64,000 bases of DNA, taken from NCBI RefSeq assembly GCF_034057115.1, contig NZ_CP139195.1, positions 2,480,001 through 2,544,000 of the forward strand, written 5' to 3'. This document shows positions 53,553 to 64,000 of this stretch, one piece after another. The DNA is from Pseudomonas sp. AN-1 (GTDB lineage: Bacteria > Pseudomonadota > Gammaproteobacteria > Pseudomonadales > Pseudomonadaceae). The position numbers were made by a program, and so were the translations under genes. Positions within the stretch are counted from its first letter, which is position 1; every line of letters starts with the position of its first letter. Below the pieces are notes generated by a model, which saw nothing but the letters and a program-made list of their open reading frames with translations, made no database searches and was not told where the DNA came from.

Positions 53553-55042
53553 GGACTGTGCTCCTCCAGCAGTTCACGGATGGTCTCGATCAGGTCGGCG
53601 GCCGCCAGGCCGCGTCCGCCGCGGCCCAGGCGCTCGCCGGCACAGGCATGCAGCCAGACGCCCAGCCGCGCCGCGGCGCCCACTTCCAGGCCCTGCGCCA
53701 GCAGGGCGCCGAGCAGGCCGGCGAGCACGTCGCCGAGGCCGGCCCCGGCCATCGCCGGATGACCTCGGTCGCACAGGTGCAGTTCCCCGCCCGGAGTCGC
53801 CACCAGGCTGCCGAGTCCCTTCAGGACCACCACCGCATTCAGCCGGCGCGCCAGCTCCAGCGCCGCCGCCGGGCGATCGGCCTGCACCTGGGCGCTACTG
53901 CAGCCGAGCAGGCGCGCCGCCTCGCCCGGATGCGGAGTGACCAGCCAGTCGCCGGCCGGCGGCGCCAGCAGCCCGGCGGCCAGCAGGTTGAGCGCGTCGG
54001 CGTCCCATACCTGCGGCTTGCCCTGCGCGCCGAGGCCGGCCAGCAGGGTGCGCGCCCAGGGGCCCTGGCCGCAGCCGGGGCCGAGCACCAGCACGTCGGC
54101 CTGGGCGAGCAGCGCGTGCAGTTCGAAGGACGACTGCACGGCGCGGGCCATCACTTCCGGGCGTCGGACCAGCATGGCCGGCACGTGCTCGGCGCGGGTG
54201 GCCAGGCTGACCAGCCCGGCACCACCGCGCAGGCAGCTCTCGGCGGCGAGCAGCGCAGCGCCGCCGTAGCCGAGGTCGCCGCCGACCAGCAGGACGTGGC
54301 CGAACTGGCCCTTGTGGGCGTTGAGCAGCCGCGGCGGCAGGCGCGGCACGCTGTCCGCCGTCAGGCGCCGCGCCGCCGGCGGCAGCTCGGCGACCAGCGC
54401 CGGGTCGGCGCGCAGGTCGTCGAAGGCCAGCTCGCCGCAGTGGTCAGGGCCGTCCAGGCAGAACAGGCCGAGCTTGAGCGCCAGCAGGGTGACCGTCAGT
54501 TCGGCGCGGATCGCCACGCCGAGCACCCGCCCGCTGTCGCCGCACAGTCCCGACGGCAGGTCGACCGCCAGCAGCGGCCGGCCGCTGGCGTTGGCCAGGC
54601 GGATGGCCTGGGCGTAGGGCTCGCGCACCTCGCCCGCCAGACCGGTGCCGAGCAGGGCGTCGACCAGCACGCCGGTCAGCGGCGCGCACTCGCACCACGG
54701 CTCGACGGCCACCCCGGCGGCCTGCGCCGCGGCATGGGCGGCGGCGGCATCGCCGCCCAGCTGCGCCGGATCGGCGACCGCCAGCACCCGCGCGCGCCAG
54801 CCGGCGCGCCGGGCCAGCGCGGCGACCAGGTAGCCGTCGCCGGCATTATTGCCGCGCCCGGCCAGCACGGTGATCTCGCCGGCGTCCGGCCAGCGGCGGC
54901 GCAGCGCGCGCCAGAGGGCATGGGCGGCGCGCTGCATCAGCTCGCTGCCGGGGGTGCCGGCGGCGATCAGGCGCGCGTCCAGCTCGCGGACCTGGGCGGC
55001 GCGATGGAGGGCGAGGGGCAAGGCGGGGGCAGTCAGCGGCAT
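53540..55042 (-). CDS. nnrD: Bifunctional NAD(P)H-hydrate repair enzyme
   Basis: 500 aa from ATG 55042. The N-terminal epimerase domain (YjeF_N, about 15-210) has LAGRGNNAGDGYLVA; the C-terminal ADP-dependent dehydratase (about 225-490) has KGQFGHVLLVGGDLGYGGA (key GHVLLVGG), TPHPGEAARLLG and AGLGDVLAGLLGA. It repairs hydrated NADH and NADPH. Divergent from queG with a 62-base gap. Confidence 0.94.
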   Translation of the reverse strand: MPLTAPALPLALHRAAQVRELDARLIAAGTPGSELMQRAAHALWRALRRRWPDAGEITVLAGRGNNAGDGYLVAALARRAGWRARVLAVADPAQLGGDAAAAHAAAQAAGVAVEPWCECAPLTGVLVDALLGTGLAGEVREPYAQAIRLANASGRPLLAVDLPSGLCGDSGRVLGVAIRAELTVTLLALKLGLFCLDGPDHCGELAFDDLRADPALVAELPPAARRLTADSVPRLPPRLLNAHKGQFGHVLLVGGDLGYGGAALLAAESCLRGGAGLVSLATRAEHVPAMLVRRPEVMARAVQSSFELHALLAQADVLVLGPGCGQGPWARTLLAGLGAQGKPQVWDADALNLLAAGLLAPPAGDWLVTPHPGEAARLLGCSSAQVQADRPAAALELARRLNAVVVLKGLGSLVATPGGELHLCDRGHPAMAGAGLGDVLAGLLGALLAQGLEVGAAARLGVWLHACAGERLGRGGRGLAAADLIETIRELLEEHSPCLK

Positions 55043-55104
55043 GGACCATTCGACTCGAGGCTCTGGCACAATTATACCCACCCTGCCCCCGAGCACCGCC
55101 AGCC

Positions 55105-56169
55105 ATGTCGACCAGCGCCCCCGATCCCGCCGCCCTCGCCCAGGCGATCAAGACCTGGGGCCGCGAACTGGGCTTCCAGCAGGTCGGCATCGCCGGCGTC
55201 GAACTGGGCGAGCACGAGGCGCACCTCGCGCGCTGGCTGGCCGCCGGCTACCAGGGCGAGATGGACTACATGGCCGCCCACGGCAGCAAGCGCTCGCGGC
55301 CGGCCGAGCTGGTCCCCGGCACCCTGCGGGTGGTCTCGCTGCGCATGGACTACCTGCCCGGCGACACGCGCATGGCCGAGGTGCTGGCCAGCCCGGACAA
55401 GGCCTACGTGTCGCGCTACGCGCTGGGCCGCGACTACCACAAGCTGGTGCGCAAGCGCCTGCAGCAGCTGGCCGAACGCATCCAGGCGGCGATCGGCCCG
55501 TTCGGCTACCGCGCCTTCGTCGACAGCGCGCCGGTGCTGGAGAAGGCCCTGGCGCAGCAGGCCGGACTCGGCTGGATCGGCAAGAACACCCTACTGCTGA
55601 ACAAGCAGGCCGGCAGCTGGTTCTTCCTCGGCGAGCTGTTCGTCGACCTGCCGCTGCCGGTCGACGCAGCGCACGAGCGCGAGCACTGCGGGCGCTGCCA
55701 GGCCTGCCTGGACGTCTGCCCGACCGCCGCCTTCGTCGGCCCGCAGCTGCTGGACGCGCGGCGCTGCATCTCCTACCTGACCATCGAGCTCAAGGGCAGC
55801 ATCCCCGAGGAGCTGCGCGCGCCGATCGGCAACCGGGTGTTCGGCTGCGACGACTGCCAGCTGGTATGCCCGTGGAACCGCTTCGCCCGGCCGACGCAGC
55901 AGGACGACTTCCGCCCGCGCCACGGCCTGGACAACAGCGAGCTGGCCGAACTGTTCCGCTGGAGCGAGGAGGAGTTCCTCGCCCGCACCGAGGGCTCGCC
56001 ACTGCGCCGCGCCGGCTACGAGCGCTTCCTGCGCAACCTGGCGGTCGGCCTGGGCAACGCGCCCGCCAGCATCCCGGTGCTCGAGGCGCTGCGCCTGCGC
56101 CGCGAGTACCCCAGCGAACTGGTCCGCGAGCACGTCGAATGGGCGCTGGCGCGCCACGGCGCGACCTGA
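55105..56169 (+). CDS. queG: Epoxyqueuosine reductase
   Basis: 354 aa. A cobalamin-binding N-terminal domain followed by two 4Fe-4S motifs: Cys195, Cys198, Cys201, Cys205 (CGRCQACLDVCPT) and Cys248, Cys251, Cys255 (CDDCQLVCPWNRF). It reduces epoxyqueuosine to queuosine in tRNA. The stop TGA (56167-56169) abuts the complement of the ydcF-like stop with no spacer. Confidence 0.96.
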   Translation: MSTSAPDPAALAQAIKTWGRELGFQQVGIAGVELGEHEAHLARWLAAGYQGEMDYMAAHGSKRSRPAELVPGTLRVVSLRMDYLPGDTRMAEVLASPDKAYVSRYALGRDYHKLVRKRLQQLAERIQAAIGPFGYRAFVDSAPVLEKALAQQAGLGWIGKNTLLLNKQAGSWFFLGELFVDLPLPVDAAHEREHCGRCQACLDVCPTAAFVGPQLLDARRCISYLTIELKGSIPEELRAPIGNRVFGCDDCQLVCPWNRFARPTQQDDFRPRHGLDNSELAELFRWSEEEFLARTEGSPLRRAGYERFLRNLAVGLGNAPASIPVLEALRLRREYPSELVREHVEWALARHGAT

Positions 56170-56931
56170 TCAGCGATAGAGCAGCGGATAGAGCAGGCGC
56201 CCCGCCGCCTCGTTGAGCAGCAGGCTGCTCTGCCAGATCGCCACGGCCTCCGGCAGCCAGCCGCCCAGCGGCCGGCCATTGGCCACGCCGAGAAAACCCA
56301 TGGGCGCGGGAATCACCTCGAAGCCCTGGCGCTCGAAGCACCAGCGCGCCCGCGGCATGTGCCAGGCCTGGGTGACCAGCACGATGCGCCTGACCCCGGC
56401 GTCGCGCAGCAGCGGCGCGCTCAGCGTGGCGTTCTCCCAGGTGGTGCGGCTGCGCCCCTCCTGCCAGCGCAGCGCGACGCTGAAGTCCTCGCTGAGCACC
56501 GCAGCCAGCAGCTCGGCCTCGCTGGGCGGTTCGCCCCGGTGCAGGCCGCCGCTGGCGAGGATCGGCAGGCCGCTGGCCCAGTGCAGGCGCGCCGCCAGGC
56601 GGGCGCGCTCCAGCGCCAGCAGGCTCGGCTGGTCGCCGCCCCAGCCCGGATCGCCGCGCTCGCGGCCGCCGCCGAGCACCACGATGGCCTCGGCGCGCTG
56701 CGCCAGCGTCGGCCACGCCGCCCGCTCCAGCGCCGGCTCGTGCTCGAGCAGGCGCGCGCCCAGCTCGACCACCGCCGGCAGGCTCATCAGCCACAGGCCG
56801 CCCAGCCCCAGCACGGCGCAGGCCAGCGCCCGGCGCGGACGGCGCGCCCGCCACCAGAAGGCGAGCAGCAGGAGCAGCAACAGGCCGCCCGGCGGCAGCA
56901 GCAGCTGCTTGAACAGATAGCGCAACGGCAC
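56170..56931 (-). CDS. YdcF/ElyC/SanA family membrane protein (DUF218)
   Basis: 253 aa from GTG 56931, chosen because AAGGAGG lies seven bases upstream; the frame extends upstream without such a site. Two N-terminal helices (about 10-28 and 35-55), then a DUF218 domain with AIVVLGGGRERG, ILASGGLHRGE, SRTTWENA and LVTQAWHMPRA. ElyC affects undecaprenyl-phosphate use in envelope growth. Convergent with queG, divergent from the thioesterase. Confidence 0.82.
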   Translation of the reverse strand: MPLRYLFKQLLLPPGGLLLLLLLAFWWRARRPRRALACAVLGLGGLWLMSLPAVVELGARLLEHEPALERAAWPTLAQRAEAIVVLGGGRERGDPGWGGDQPSLLALERARLAARLHWASGLPILASGGLHRGEPPSEAELLAAVLSEDFSVALRWQEGRSRTTWENATLSAPLLRDAGVRRIVLVTQAWHMPRARWCFERQGFEVIPAPMGFLGVANGRPLGGWLPEAVAIWQSSLLLNEAAGRLLYPLLYR

Positions 56932-57041
56932 CGCAATCCTCCTTGTCCCGACCGGCGACGGTCGCGGCATCATAGAGTGGATTCGTTCCGACCCTCCCCC
57001 TTAGCATGGCGCTCCATTCGCCACTTCGCAGGAATCCCGCC

Positions 57042-60201
<3,160 letters not shown>

Positions 60202-60218
60202 CCGACACCGTCCAACCT

Positions 60219-60241
60219 GCCGCCCGCCCCGCGCGGGCGGC
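60219..60241 (+). terminator. GC hairpin between leuS and lptE
   Basis: GCCGCCCGC pairs with GCGGGCGGC (60219-60227 with 60233-60241), followed by GTTTCAC. Attenuator-like at most. Confidence 0.35.
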
Positions 60242-60262
60242 GTTTCACACGAGGGATGCCTG

Positions 60263-60850
60263 ATGAAACGTAGCCTGTCCGGCCTGCTGCTGGTGATGCT
60301 GACCACCCTGCTCACGGCCTGCGGCTTCCAGTTGCGCGGCACCGGCAGCGACGACTTCGCCCTGCAGGAGCTCGGCCTGAGCGCCCGCGACGCCTACGGC
60401 GAGACGGTCAAGGACGTGCGCCGCATGCTGGAAAGCAGCGGCGTGCGCGTGCACGGCGGCGCGCCCTACCAACTGGTGCTGGTGCGCGAGGACCAGCGCC
60501 AGCGCGCCGCCAGCTACACCAGTGCGGCGCGCAGCGCCGAGAACGAGCTGAGCGCCAGCCTCGACTACGAGGTGCGCAGCGGCAACCTGCTGCTGCTCGC
60601 CGACCGCCTCGAGGAGCAGAAGGTCTACGTGCACGACGCCAACAACCTGATCGGCTCCGACCAGGAGGCCCAGCAGCTGCGCGTCGAGATGCGCCGCGAG
60701 CTGGTCCAGCAACTGGCCATGCGCCTGCAGCAACTGAACCCGGCGCGCCTCGCCAAGCTGGAGGAAACCGCCCGCGCCAAGGCCGAAGCCGAGGCCCGCG
60801 CCGCCGCGGAAGCCGAGCGGCAGAGCGCGCCGACGGCTCCGGCCCGCTGA
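60263..60850 (+). CDS. lptE: LPS-assembly lipoprotein LptE
   Basis: 195 aa. Signal with lipobox LLTAC, lipidated Cys20, then GFQLRG, the LptE start. A predicted alpha-beta body with [17 protein letters not shown]. It plugs LptD and guides LPS to the outer leaflet. The last 30 residues are an Ala/Glu-rich helix. A strong terminator follows. Confidence 0.93.
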   Translation: MKRSLSGLLLVMLTTLLTACGFQLRGTGSDDFALQELGLSARDAYGETVKDVRRMLESSGVRVHGGAPYQLVLVREDQRQRAASYTSAARSAENELSASLDYEVRSGNLLLLADRLEEQKVYVHDANNLIGSDQEAQQLRVEMRRELVQQLAMRLQQLNPARLAKLEETARAKAEAEARAAAEAERQSAPTAPAR

Positions 60851-60856
60851 TCGGAC

Positions 60857-60880
60857 ACGGGGCCTGCGGGCCCCGTTTTT
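60857..60880 (+). terminator. Intrinsic terminator between lptE and holA
   Basis: ACGGGGCC (60857-60864) pairs with GGCCCCGT (60869-60876), loop TGCG, followed by a run of T to 60880. It ends seven bases before the holA ATG. Confidence 0.85.
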
Positions 60881-60887
60881 CCTGCCG

Positions 60888-61925
60888 ATGAAACTCAACC
60901 CCGCCCAACTGGCCAAGCACCTGCAGGGTCCGCTCGCCCCGGTCTACGCGGTCAGCGGCGACGACCCGCTGCTGTGCCAGGAGGCCTGCGACGCCATCCG
61001 CGCCGCCTGCCGCGCCCGCGACTTCAGCGAACGCCAGGTGTTCCACGCCGACGCCGGCTTCGACTGGAACCTGCTGCGCGAGGCCGGCGCCAGCCTGTCG
61101 CTGTTCGCCGAGAAACGCCTGCTCGAGCTGCGCCTGCCTTCCGGCAAGCCGGGCGACGACGGCGTCGCCGTGCTGCTCGACTACCTCGCCCGCCCTGCCG
61201 AGGACACCGTGCTGCTGCTCAGCCTGCCCAGGCTCGACGGCAAGACGCAGAAGAGCAAGTGGGCCAAGGCGCTGATCGACGGCGAGCACTGCCAGTTCGT
61301 GCAGGTCTGGCCGGTGGATGCCGCGCAGCTGCCGCAGTGGATCCGCCAGCGCCTGGCCCAGGCCGGCCTGTCGGCGAGTGCCGAGGCCATCGACCTGCTG
61401 GTGGCGCGCATCGAAGGCAACCTGCTGGCCGCGGTGCAGGAGATCGAGAAGCTCAAGCTGCTGGTCGAGGGCAACCAGCTGGATGCCGCCACCGTGCAGG
61501 CCAGCGTCGCCGACAGCGCGCGCTTCGACTTGTTCGGCCTGCTCGACGCGGCGCTGGCCGGCGAGGCGGCGCACGCCCTGCGCATGCTCGAGGGCCTGCG
61601 CGGCGAAGGCGTGGAGGCGCCGGTGATCCTCTGGGGCCTGGCGCGCGAGCTGCGCCTGCTCGCCGGCCTGGCCCAGCAGCATGGCCAGGGCCTGCCGCTG
61701 GAGCGGCTGATCGCCCAGGCCAGGCCGCCGATCTTCGGCAAGCGCCAGGGCCTGGTCGGCCGCGCCGTGCAGCGCCATCCGGCCAGCCGCTGGAACCAGC
61801 TGCTGCGCGACGCCCAGCGCATCGACGAGCAGATCAAGGGCCAGGCGCCCGGTAACGCCTGGAACGGCCTGGCGCAACTGACCCTGGCGATCGCCGGCGT
61901 GCGCCTCAACCTGCCCAGCGAATAG
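60888..61925 (+). CDS. holA: DNA polymerase III delta subunit
   Basis: 345 aa. MKLNPAQLAKHLQGPLAPVYAVSGDDPLLCQEACD opens the delta family (key residues VYAVSGDDPLL); later LDYLARPAEDTVLLLSLPRLDGK and RIEGNLLAAVQEIEKLKLL mark the AAA+ and collar domains. It opens the beta clamp in the clamp loader. No Shine-Dalgarno is seen; the leader is mostly the terminator of lptE. Confidence 0.94.
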   Translation: MKLNPAQLAKHLQGPLAPVYAVSGDDPLLCQEACDAIRAACRARDFSERQVFHADAGFDWNLLREAGASLSLFAEKRLLELRLPSGKPGDDGVAVLLDYLARPAEDTVLLLSLPRLDGKTQKSKWAKALIDGEHCQFVQVWPVDAAQLPQWIRQRLAQAGLSASAEAIDLLVARIEGNLLAAVQEIEKLKLLVEGNQLDAATVQASVADSARFDLFGLLDAALAGEAAHALRMLEGLRGEGVEAPVILWGLARELRLLAGLAQQHGQGLPLERLIAQARPPIFGKRQGLVGRAVQRHPASRWNQLLRDAQRIDEQIKGQAPGNAWNGLAQLTLAIAGVRLNLPSE

Positions 61926-62023
61926 TTCCGCTCGATTTGCGCACGACATCACTGGACATTTTTCGTACAGCGGCCGATGATGCGCGCGCCGGCACGCTCG
62001 CCGGCTCCGCACGAGGAAAGGTC

Positions 62024-62200
62024 ATGGCCAAGCCACGCAAAGCCGGCCCGAACAAGGCCAAATCCCTGGTCGCCCAGCCCCTGTTCCGCTGCCGCCAGGA
62101 ACGACCCGCCAAGGGCAAGGGCAGCTACCGCCGCGAAGCCTTCCGGTTCACCGACCGGGAGGCTTCTTGCTATGCGGGCCCGGAAAAGCGCGCAGCCTGA
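62024..62200 (+). CDS. arfA: Alternative ribosome-rescue factor ArfA
   Basis: 58 aa. PLFRCRQERPAKGKGSYRRE matches the conserved ArfA core (PLF, KGKGSY). ArfA frees ribosomes from mRNAs lacking stop codons by recruiting RF2, as a backup to tmRNA. GAGGAAAGG precedes ATG 62024. A 13-bp hairpin lies inside the reading frame (62135-62166), as known for arfA in other bacteria, where it makes the mRNA truncated and so places the factor under tmRNA control. Stops are three bases from the next gene's stop. Confidence 0.88.
   Translation: MAKPRKAGPNKAKSLVAQPLFRCRQERPAKGKGSYRREAFRFTDREASCYAGPEKRAA
62135..62170 (+). promoter_or_regulatory. Hairpin inside the arfA reading frame
   Basis: GAAGCCTTCCGGT (62135-62147) pairs with ACCGGGAGGCTTC (62154-62166) with a single G-U, loop of six, followed by TTGC. 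It can act as an internal terminator or RNase III target that yields a stop-less arfA mRNA. The position, after the KGKGSY codons, fits. Confidence 0.7.
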
Positions 62201-62203
62201 GCC

Positions 62204-62914
62204 TCAGCTCCCACCGTCCTCCTCCTTCCTGTCCTTGTCCTCCTCCTTCCACGGCGCCTGCAGGTAGCGGGTGCGGTTGAAGGTCTCCAGCCACTCCGGG
62301 TAGTACACCACCAGCGCGGTGACCACCGTGCCGTTGATGAACGCCTCGGGGAACATGATCAGCCACAGGTAGCCGGCGAAGTCGTCCAGCCAGGGCGGCA
62401 TCTGGTAGATGCCGTCCACCAGCAGCACGCCGAGGCCGGCCAGCAGCACCAGCACGGCCACCAGCGCCGCCGGGAAGAAGCCGCTGAAGAAGATGTAGAC
62501 GAACAGGTTGCGCGGCTGCAGGCGCTCGACGCCGCGCGCGCAAGCCTCGGTGACCAGCACCGGGATGAGGATCAGCAGCACCGCGTTGACCCCCAGCGCC
62601 GCGGCATCCTGGCGGCCCAGGCCGACCAGCGCCAGCTGCGCGACGAAGGCCGACAGCACCGCCAGCGGCCAGTCGAGCAGCAGGGTCACCGCGGTCATGC
62701 CGATGAAGTGGAAGGACAGCCCGGAGGCGAAGTCGCGGCGCACCAGCCACAGCAGGAACAGCGCCAGCATGGTGCCGAACAGCAGGTGCTGGCGGCGGAA
62801 GTCGCTGAACAGCTCGACCCAGGGCGCATGCCACAGCGCCGCCAGCAGCAGCGGCAGGAACAGCAGGGCGCCCAGCCACAGGCTGGATTCGCTGAGCAGC
62901 GCGGCGGCGATCAC
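62204..62914 (-). CDS. ECF-type ABC transporter permease-like membrane protein
   Basis: 236 aa from GTG 62914. About six or seven hydrophobic segments. The sequence resembles CbiM/COG3235 permeases, with SGLSFHFIGMTAVTLLLDWP and MFPEAFINGTVVTALVVYYPEW as the most conserved-looking parts. It lacks the N-terminal Met-His metal loop of CbiM/NikM and no ATPase or EcfT is adjacent. The GTG overlaps the upstream gene's stop (GTGA). The tail is Glu/Asp/Lys-rich. Substrate unknown. Confidence 0.65.
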   Translation of the reverse strand: MIAAALLSESSLWLGALLFLPLLLAALWHAPWVELFSDFRRQHLLFGTMLALFLLWLVRRDFASGLSFHFIGMTAVTLLLDWPLAVLSAFVAQLALVGLGRQDAAALGVNAVLLILIPVLVTEACARGVERLQPRNLFVYIFFSGFFPAALVAVLVLLAGLGVLLVDGIYQMPPWLDDFAGYLWLIMFPEAFINGTVVTALVVYYPEWLETFNRTRYLQAPWKEEDKDRKEEDGGS

Positions 62915-63378
62915 GGCGCGACCTGCTCCAGCGCCGCGCGCAGCGCGAGCGCGTCGCTGAAGGTGCGCCGCTCGCGCAGCACGCCCTGCTCCAGCTGCAG
63001 CCAGAGCACGCCGCCCTCGGGCGCGGCGTACTGCGGCACCACCTGCGCCTCGCGGTCGAGCAGCACGCGGTAGCTGTAGTCGCGCATGGCCGGAATGGCG
63101 AACAGCTTGCCGATCAGCCCGGGCATGCGGCTGATGTCGGCGACGAACAGCGCCCGGCGCGCCTCCAGGTAGCCCTTGGGCCGCCCTTCCAGTGCGGCGT
63201 CGAGCAGCTTGGCGCCATCCATGCTGCGCGCCACCAGCAGGATGCGCAGGTCGTCGTTCAGGGTGTAGGGCGCGTCGAACTGATCGCTCAGGGTCCAGGG
63301 CGCCAGCCGCTCGCCGCTCTCCAGCGCCTGCGCGCTGCCGGCCAGCAGGGCCAGGCCCAGCCATATCCAGGGTTTCAT
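62911..63378 (-). CDS. Secreted thioredoxin-fold-like protein without active-site cysteines
   Basis: 155 aa from ATG 63378. Signal peptide about 1-18 (...AGSAQA). [22 protein letters not shown] and [14 protein letters not shown] read as the start of a thioredoxin/AhpC-like fold, as in YtfJ, but no CxxC is present. A periplasmic binding or chaperone role is only an inference. Between the GNAT gene and the permease, coupled on both sides by four-base overlaps. Confidence 0.55.
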   Translation of the reverse strand: MKPWIWLGLALLAGSAQALESGERLAPWTLSDQFDAPYTLNDDLRILLVARSMDGAKLLDAALEGRPKGYLEARRALFVADISRMPGLIGKLFAIPAMRDYSYRVLLDREAQVVPQYAAPEGGVLWLQLEQGVLRERRTFSDALALRAALEQVAP

Positions 63379-63800
63379 CGTGGTTGCTCCAGGGTGGAAA
63401 AGACGCGGATGTCGTGGCGCTCGCCCCAGCCGCGGCGGGCGCGCCAGAAGGCCAGCGCCGCGGGCTCGCCATCGAGGACGAACACGTGGCTCTTGGCGAT
63501 GCCCTGCGCCGCCAGGCGCGCCAGCACCGCGGCGATCAGCGCCGAGGCGATGCCGCGGCGCCGGTAGTACGGATCGACCGCCAGATGCTGCAGGTAGCCG
63601 CGCCGGCCGTCGTGGCCGGCCAGCAGGCTGCCGACGATGGCGCCATCCGCCTCGGCCACCAGGCTGAGGCCGGGATTGCGCGCCAGGTAGGCGCAGTAGG
63701 GTTCCAGGGCGTCCTCGGCGCGCAGCTGGATGCCCGGCGTGCGCGCCCACAGGGCGTGGAGGACGGCGTGATCGGCGGGGGTGGCTTCGCGCAGCTGCAT
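63375..63800 (-). CDS. GNAT family N-acetyltransferase
   Basis: 141 aa from ATG 63800. The acetyl-CoA-binding motif A is [17 protein letters not shown], preceded by [10 protein letters not shown] and followed by [21 protein letters not shown]. RimI-like proportions; substrate unknown. First gene of the leftward three-gene operon, ATGA overlap with the next gene. An upstream in-frame start would add 42 unlikely residues. Confidence 0.8.
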   Translation of the reverse strand: MQLREATPADHAVLHALWARTPGIQLRAEDALEPYCAYLARNPGLSLVAEADGAIVGSLLAGHDGRRGYLQHLAVDPYYRRRGIASALIAAVLARLAAQGIAKSHVFVLDGEPAALAFWRARRGWGERHDIRVFSTLEQPR

Positions 63801-63900
63801 GGCTACTCCGGGGGTCGCTATGCCGAGTTTACACCGCAGCCGCAGCGGCCAGAGCGGCTGCGACAACCTGGCGGGGCCGCCGGCGACTACACTTGCGGCA

Positions 63901-64000
63901 TGGACGAACGCGACTACCTGCACCATCTGGTGCGCCAGGCCGAGGCGGCCACCGACTTTCTCTCCAACGGCCGCAAGTGGGAGCGCGAACGCTGGGTCTG
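63901..64000 (+). CDS. 5' end of an unrecognised gene
   Basis: Runs off the window after 33 codons from ATG 63901 ([19 protein letters not shown]...). The fragment is a charged amphipathic helix, with no signal peptide. I do not recognise it. Divergent from the GNAT gene with a 100-base gap. Confidence 0.55.

Overview
The window is GC-rich, gene-dense bacterial chromosome with the gene content and order of a pseudomonad (Pseudomonas sensu lato or a close relative such as Azotobacter). The identification rests on several conserved neighbourhoods: thiD-thiE-hemL; miaB-phoH(ybeZ)-ybeY-corC-lnt; lipA-lipB-DUF493-dacC-rlpA-mltB-rodA-mrdA-rlmH-rsfS-nadD-proA; and queG-nnrD-tsaE-amiB-mutL-miaA-hfq-hflX-hflK-hflC-DUF2065-hisZ-purA-tRNA(Leu)-rnr-rlmB-rpsF-rpsR-DUF2232-rplI-dnaB-alr. 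No prophage, insertion sequence, CRISPR array, rRNA operon or plasmid gene is visible. Almost everything is core genome.

Layout. 1-5.1 kb: the 3' end of a cation-efflux transporter, an Lrp/AsnC regulator, a DUF2788 membrane peptide, a globin, then leftward rluE, a SEC-C protein and an AidB-like acyl-CoA dehydrogenase. 5.2-8.7 kb: thiamine (thiD, thiE) and tetrapyrrole (hemL) synthesis and a Sel1-repeat protein. 9.2-14.7 kb: tRNA/rRNA maturation (miaB, phoH, ybeY) and envelope genes (corC, lnt). 14.8-25.9 kb (leftward): NAD and proline synthesis, ribosome factors, the PBP2/RodA elongation machinery with lytic enzymes, then lipoate synthesis. 26-30.5 kb: mpg, a DedA-PAP2 fusion, lrgA-lrgB, an atypical short-chain reductase and a hemerythrin-like protein. 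30.5-41.3 kb (leftward): ygiQ, alr, dnaB, the S6/S18/L9 operon, rlmB and rnr. 41.4-41.9 kb: three tandem tRNA-Leu(CAG) genes. 42-55 kb (leftward): purA, hisZ, DUF2065, the hfq/hfl cluster, miaA, mutL, amiB, tsaE, nnrD. 55.1-64 kb: queG, a YdcF-family protein, a thioesterase, leuS, lptE, holA, arfA, then a leftward ECF-type permease/thioredoxin-like/GNAT operon and the first 100 bases of an unrecognised gene.

Two themes run through the genes: cell-envelope growth (PBP2, RodA, MltB, RlpA, DacC, AmiB, Lnt, LptE, Alr, LrgAB, YdcF) and translation quality (MiaA, MiaB, QueG, TsaE, LeuS, RsfS, RlmH, RlmB, RluE, YbeY, Rnr, ArfA, Hfq). Translational coupling is extensive, with many ATGA or TGATG junctions.

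I found no wholly new system. The points most worth a second look are: a 161-bp tandem tRNA-Leu triplication whose copies differ only in the variable arm, by compensated base pairs; a hemerythrin-like protein that keeps one iron site's ligands and the bridges but has lost both ligands of the other iron; an arfA gene with a hairpin inside the reading frame; a run of nine A residues just before the SPOR domain of rlpA; an intrinsic terminator between lptE and holA; and a block order (lnt next to lipA, leuS-holA next to queG) that differs from what I remember of P. aeruginosa, with a palindromic repeat at one junction.
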